A stretch of 9,887 nt of DNA from JBBATK01 sp046052705 (GTDB lineage: Bacteria > Bacteroidota > Ignavibacteria > Kapaibacteriales > NICIL-2): positions 1 through 9,887 of the forward strand of contig JBJOLU010000105.1 of the NCBI GenBank assembly GCA_046052705.1, given 5' to 3'. The number at the start of each line of letters is the position of its first letter. Within the stretch, counting starts at the first letter, position 1. Shown piece after piece: positions 7,332-9,887 of this stretch. The notes under the pieces were generated by a model, which worked only from the letters and a program-made list of their open reading frames with translations, did not search any database and was not told the origin of the DNA. A program made the translations under genes and the position numbers.

Positions 7332-8530
7332 GAGTTGGTCTTTGAATTGGCGGAATTCACCGAGATCACCGAGATTGCGTTGGCAGCGGCGGTAGCTCGA
7401 TTGCGGGCGTCGCCGGTGGATGTTCCCGCGGGGAGTATGGCCACGGCCACGGCCATACGCCTGTATGGTCTGGTCGTTGGTTTTGCGAATACCCTCACGT
7501 CGATGCAGGGGTCTTCCAAAGCGTTTTCTATACCGCTAAACTGCGGCGTAGCCGTACCGCTATCAGTAGCTAGTACCACCGCACTAGCTCCGGTTCCCCG
7601 AAGCTCAATGACGGGAATGGGTAGTCCCAACACTGCTCTGCAATGCAGCTCGAACTCGCTAAGATTTTGCGTGCCCGCAAGAGTTACCATGCCGGTGTCG
7701 TGCGGACGCGGCGAGAGCTCGGAGAACACCACACCATTGTCTGTGCAGAAAAACTCAACACCCCATATTCCGGCTCCGCCTAAAGCTTGTGTGACCTTGG
7801 CAGCAATGGATTGCGCTTCAGCAAGGTCAGCATCGGTCATTACACAGGGCTGCCAACTTTCCTGATAATCCCCGCGTTCCTGGCGGTGACCAATGGGGGG
7901 GCAGAAGAGCGTGGGGCCGTTTTTCTGCGTCACGGTGAGAAGGGTAATCTCGGTGTGGAACTTCACGAATCCTTCCACAATTACTTCAACAATATCGCCG
8001 CGACTACCGGACAGCGCATAGCTCCAAGAAGCATCGATATCATCTGCAGTTCGCACTGTGGATTGGCCCTTGCCGGACGACGACATCAACGGCTTCACAA
8101 CACAGGGAATGCCTATCTCGTTTACTGCCGCAACAAACTCTTCTTTGGTTTGCGCGTATCTGTAGGGAGCTGTGCGCACACCAAGATCGCGAGCAGCAAG
8201 GTCGCGAATGGCTTTGCGGTTCATGGTGAAGTTTGCCGCCCGGGCGCTGGGTACCACGTGCATTCCGGCTTGTTCAAATTCGTAGAGAACTTCCGTACGA
8301 ATCGCTTCAACTTCTGGTACAATGATATCCGGTTGGTGCTTGGCAACAATTGCCCGGAGGGCATCGCCATCGAGCATATTGATAACTTCACGCTCGTCGG
8401 CCACCTGCATTGCAGGAGCATCATTGTACGAGTCCGCAGCAATCACATATTGACCAAGCCGCTTTGCGGCTATCACAAACTCTTTGCCTAGTTCTCCTGA
8501 ACCCAGGAGTAAAATCTTCTTTGTAAACAT
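7328..8530 (-). CDS. purT: formate-dependent phosphoribosylglycinamide formyltransferase (GAR transformylase 2)
   Basis: This 400-residue ATP-grasp enzyme makes formyl-GAR from GAR, formate and ATP, the folate-independent route for step three of purine synthesis. It aligns along nearly its whole length with E. coli PurT: LLGSGELGKE (8-17), DAPAMQVA (37-44), INMLDGDALR (50-59), VKPLMSSSGKGQS (145-157, ATP loop), GHRQERGDYQESWQP (214-228) and SELSPRPHDTGMVTL (270-284). All core motifs are intact. The C-terminus ends in a Ser/Asn-rich tail (ISVISVNSANSKTNS) beyond the E. coli end. It starts 12 bases after the carbonic anhydrase gene and overlaps udg by 4 bases, so the three probably form one operon. 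Use of PurT implies that formate is available in the cell. Confidence 0.97.
   Translation of the reverse strand: MFTKKILLLGSGELGKEFVIAAKRLGQYVIAADSYNDAPAMQVADEREVINMLDGDALRAIVAKHQPDIIVPEVEAIRTEVLYEFEQAGMHVVPSARAANFTMNRKAIRDLAARDLGVRTAPYRYAQTKEEFVAAVNEIGIPCVVKPLMSSSGKGQSTVRTADDIDASWSYALSGSRGDIVEVIVEGFVKFHTEITLLTVTQKNGPTLFCPPIGHRQERGDYQESWQPCVMTDADLAEAQSIAAKVTQALGGAGIWGVEFFCTDNGVVFSELSPRPHDTGMVTLAGTQNLSEFELHCRAVLGLPIPVIELRGTGASAVVLATDSGTATPQFSGIENALEDPCIDVRVFAKPTTRPYRRMAVAVAILPAGTSTGDARNRATAAANAISVISVNSANSKTNS
7435..7458. repeat. 8-base perfect inverted repeat within purT
   Basis: GTATGGCC (7435-7442) and GGCCATAC (7451-7458) are separated by 8 bases made of the same GGCCAC unit. The stretch encodes the MAVAVA part of PurT (residues 359-364), so the repeat is largely explained by repeated Ala-Val codons. 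A GC-rich mRNA hairpin is possible there. Confidence 0.4.
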
Positions 8531-8542
8531 CCGGCTTACAAC

Positions 8543-9097
8543 CTATGAACGATGAAAAATATTGGACGCTCTGAACCGCTCGGCATAGTCCACATACGCT
8601 TGAGCTGACTCCGCAAAACGGGAAAGCTCGTCGGCTCGTAAATCGCGAACCACCTTGGCTGGTATGCCGGCCATGAGCACGCCTTCGGGAGTTTCGAATC
8701 CCTCGCGAACCACTGCTCCGGCTGCAATGATGGTATGCGATCGAACCATACTGTTGTCCAGTACCTTAGCTCCCATGCCGACGAGAACATTGTCGTGCAC
8801 CGTGCATCCGTGCAGAATGGCACTATGACCCACGGTAACGTTACTACCAATGTTCAACGAAAACTTCTTGTGTGTTACATGCAGCATTGCAAGGTCTTGG
8901 ATGTTCGTGCGCTCACCGATGCGGATGGAATGTACATCGCCCCGTATCACCGCATTGAACCACACCGAGGAATACTCGCCAATATGAACATCGCCCATCA
9001 CCACTGCTCCCGGGCAAACCAAAACAGATTCCGGAATAACGGGAACCATGCCCTCGAAGGGTAGAATAATGGGGGTATGATGCGGTGTAGTGTGCAT
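8543..9097 (-). CDS. gamma-carbonic-anhydrase-family (left-handed beta-helix) protein
   Basis: This 184-residue hexapeptide-repeat protein forms a left-handed beta-helix trimer with metal sites between subunits. The three zinc-ligand histidines are present: H73 (MLHVT), H91 (TVGH) and H96 (ILHGC). So are R52 and D54 (IRGDV) and Q67 (NIQD), which match R59, D61 and Q75 of archaeal Cam. The helix spans about residues 25-145, then a C-terminal alpha helix (160-180) packs alongside. Many bacterial members (YrdA, PaaY, CaiE types) keep the ligands but differ in carbonic anhydrase activity, and this one lacks the acidic proton-shuttle loop of Cam. It is the first gene of the purT-udg run; supplying bicarbonate for purine carboxylation is a guess from that context. 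ATG 9097 keeps the conserved PFEGMVP lead-in. Confidence 0.93.
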   Translation of the reverse strand: MHTTPHHTPIILPFEGMVPVIPESVLVCPGAVVMGDVHIGEYSSVWFNAVIRGDVHSIRIGERTNIQDLAMLHVTHKKFSLNIGSNVTVGHSAILHGCTVHDNVLVGMGAKVLDNSMVRSHTIIAAGAVVREGFETPEGVLMAGIPAKVVRDLRADELSRFAESAQAYVDYAERFRASNIFHRS

Positions 9098-9103
9098 GCT
9101 TTT

Positions 9104-9113
9104 TGCAAAGATA
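9104..9113 (-). promoter_or_regulatory. extended -7 promoter box for the gamma-CA/purT/udg operon
   Basis: The - strand reads TATCTTTGCA. It ends only 6 bases before the ATG at 9097, so transcription would begin about 4-5 bases upstream of the start codon, giving an almost leaderless mRNA. No -33 TTTG is seen at the usual distance. Confidence 0.5.
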
Positions 9114-9145
9114 CCATTTAGCCCATCGTACCGGGATTTGACGTG

Positions 9146-9155
9146 TATTTTTGCA
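9146..9155 (+). promoter_or_regulatory. extended -7 promoter box for the AAA_16-like NTPase gene
   Basis: The + strand reads TATTTTTGCA. The predicted transcript start is near 9158, with a leader of about 47 bases before ATG 9205. It lies 32 bases from the divergent box at 9104-9113, so both genes share a compact bidirectional promoter region of 107 bases. Confidence 0.5.
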
Positions 9156-9204
9156 CCTCAAAGCAGGTGACACACATAGCGCACAACACAATTCGCAGCA
9201 TTTT

Positions 9205-9887
9205 ATGATTCTGGGACGTACAGCCGAACGGGAGACCATAGTGCGAGAGCTTCGCACGGCAGCCACAGCGCCCGAGTGCAAGCGCGTGCTGTCTATACAC
9301 GGTGAGCAGGGAGTTGGCACGTCTGCTTTGTGTGCATGGTTAACGGAAGCAGCTGTAACACAGGGCTTGGCTGATCTTGTGTTACGGGCAGATACTTCCG
9401 GTCCCGAATGCGCCACACTTCCGGGCTTTATCAAAAGTTTGTTGAACTCAGCTGTGAGCTCCGGCGAACATCAAGGTATGCCGGAGGCGTCGGAACTTAA
9501 CGCCATCCTTGAATCCGAGGATGCAGCCTTCACTGATGACACACGTTCAGTCTCTATTGTATCCGAGGCCTTTTTTGTAGATCTGTTGCAGTCGCTTCAT
9601 GTGTTTGTGCGCCCGGATATGCAGCAGCGCCGTGAACACATGGCGCCAAAAAAAGTTCTTATTGTCATCGACCGTCACGAAGACGATGCGCGCCGCATTG
9701 ACACATGGATCTTGGACCAACTGCTTGTAACAGCATTTGTTAAGAGCTTTGGTGATTTTCAATACTATCAATCCCCGTATATCAAGCCCGATACATTTGT
9801 TCGTCAGCTCTTAGATATTCGTGTGGTAGTGGCGGGTAAACTCCCGCTTGGAACCGGTGCAGCGGATAAGCGTTGGGATCGTTGGAA
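9205..9887 (+). CDS. AAA_16/STAND-like P-loop NTPase, 3' partial, degenerate Walker A
   Basis: The frame is open from ATG 9205 to the window edge (227 complete codons). The N-terminus ILGRTAERETIVREL is the GR..E lead-in typical of AAA_16/ORC/STAND ATPases. A hydrophobic strand and P-loop follow: GEQGVGTS at residues 33-40, with Thr39 (codon ACG, 9319-9321) where the nucleotide-binding lysine is expected. Walker B is VLIVID (151-156) followed by RHED. A sensor-1-like strand, VVVAGKLPL (207-215), is followed by the RWD.W pattern seen after this strand in STAND proteins. Residues 85-115 form an acidic insert. The C-terminal part, where STAND proteins carry TPR or other sensor repeats, is outside the window. 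A role in regulation or signalling is possible but unproven. ATG 9205 is the first ATG in frame; a TGA precedes at 9139-9141. Confidence 0.72.
   Translation, partial: MILGRTAERETIVRELRTAATAPECKRVLSIHGEQGVGTSALCAWLTEAAVTQGLADLVLRADTSGPECATLPGFIKSLLNSAVSSGEHQGMPEASELNAILESEDAAFTDDTRSVSIVSEAFFVDLLQSLHVFVRPDMQQRREHMAPKKVLIVIDRHEDDARRIDTWILDQLLVTAFVKSFGDFQYYQSPYIKPDTFVRQLLDIRVVVAGKLPLGTGAADKRWDRW

Noticed and set aside
7188..8491. Two long + strand open frames (7188-7865 and 7787-8491)
   Set aside because: Both are antisense to purT and the udg start; purT matches E. coli PurT almost end to end.
8913..9434. 173-codon - strand open frame
   Set aside because: It crosses the divergent promoter region, the gamma-CA start and the NTPase start, and its sequence resembles no domain.
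1..9887. CRISPR array, insertion sequence, tRNA/rRNA, or defence cassette
   Set aside because: I saw no spaced direct repeats, transposase-like protein, terminal inverted repeats or tRNA-like cloverleaf. The STAND-like NTPase alone is not enough to claim a defence system.

Overview
The window (9,887 bases) looks like ordinary chromosome from a Gram-negative bacterium of the Bacteroidota/Chlorobiota (FCB) group. This placement is an inference from three things. None of the start codons I examined has a convincing Shine-Dalgarno sequence. Five intergenic regions carry a correctly oriented Bacteroidota-type -7 box (TAnnTTTG, four of them extended to TAnnTTTGCA). There are also several lipoproteins and an outer-membrane-type protein. 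Base composition looks balanced and I see no insertion sequence, phage gene, CRISPR array, tRNA or rRNA.

Layout. At the left edge, on the + strand, is the last 52 codons of an acetyl-CoA synthetase, followed by a small outer-membrane beta-barrel-like protein (203-868). Everything from 911 to 9097 is on the - strand. Read in transcription order from the right, the first unit is a gamma-carbonic-anhydrase-family protein, purT and a family 4 uracil-DNA glycosylase (purT and udg share an ATGA overlap). The second is D-Ala-D-Ala ligase plus an adenosine-kinase-like PfkB kinase, with its own -7 box. Third is a probable 72-residue single-pass membrane protein of unknown function, also with its own -7 box. 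Last come leucyl aminopeptidase pepA and three small lipoprotein genes whose start and stop codons overlap by one base. A + strand AAA_16/STAND-like NTPase starts at 9205, divergent from the carbonic anhydrase gene, and runs off the right edge.

How the genes fit together. Most are housekeeping: acetate activation, peptide turnover, peptidoglycan precursor synthesis, formate-dependent purine synthesis, nucleoside phosphorylation and uracil repair. The less ordinary parts are the three tandem paralogous lipoproteins with a BamE/SmpA-like sequence pattern, the NTPase whose P-loop has Thr where Lys is expected, and the small membrane protein. I found no evidence for a defence or other novel multi-gene system.
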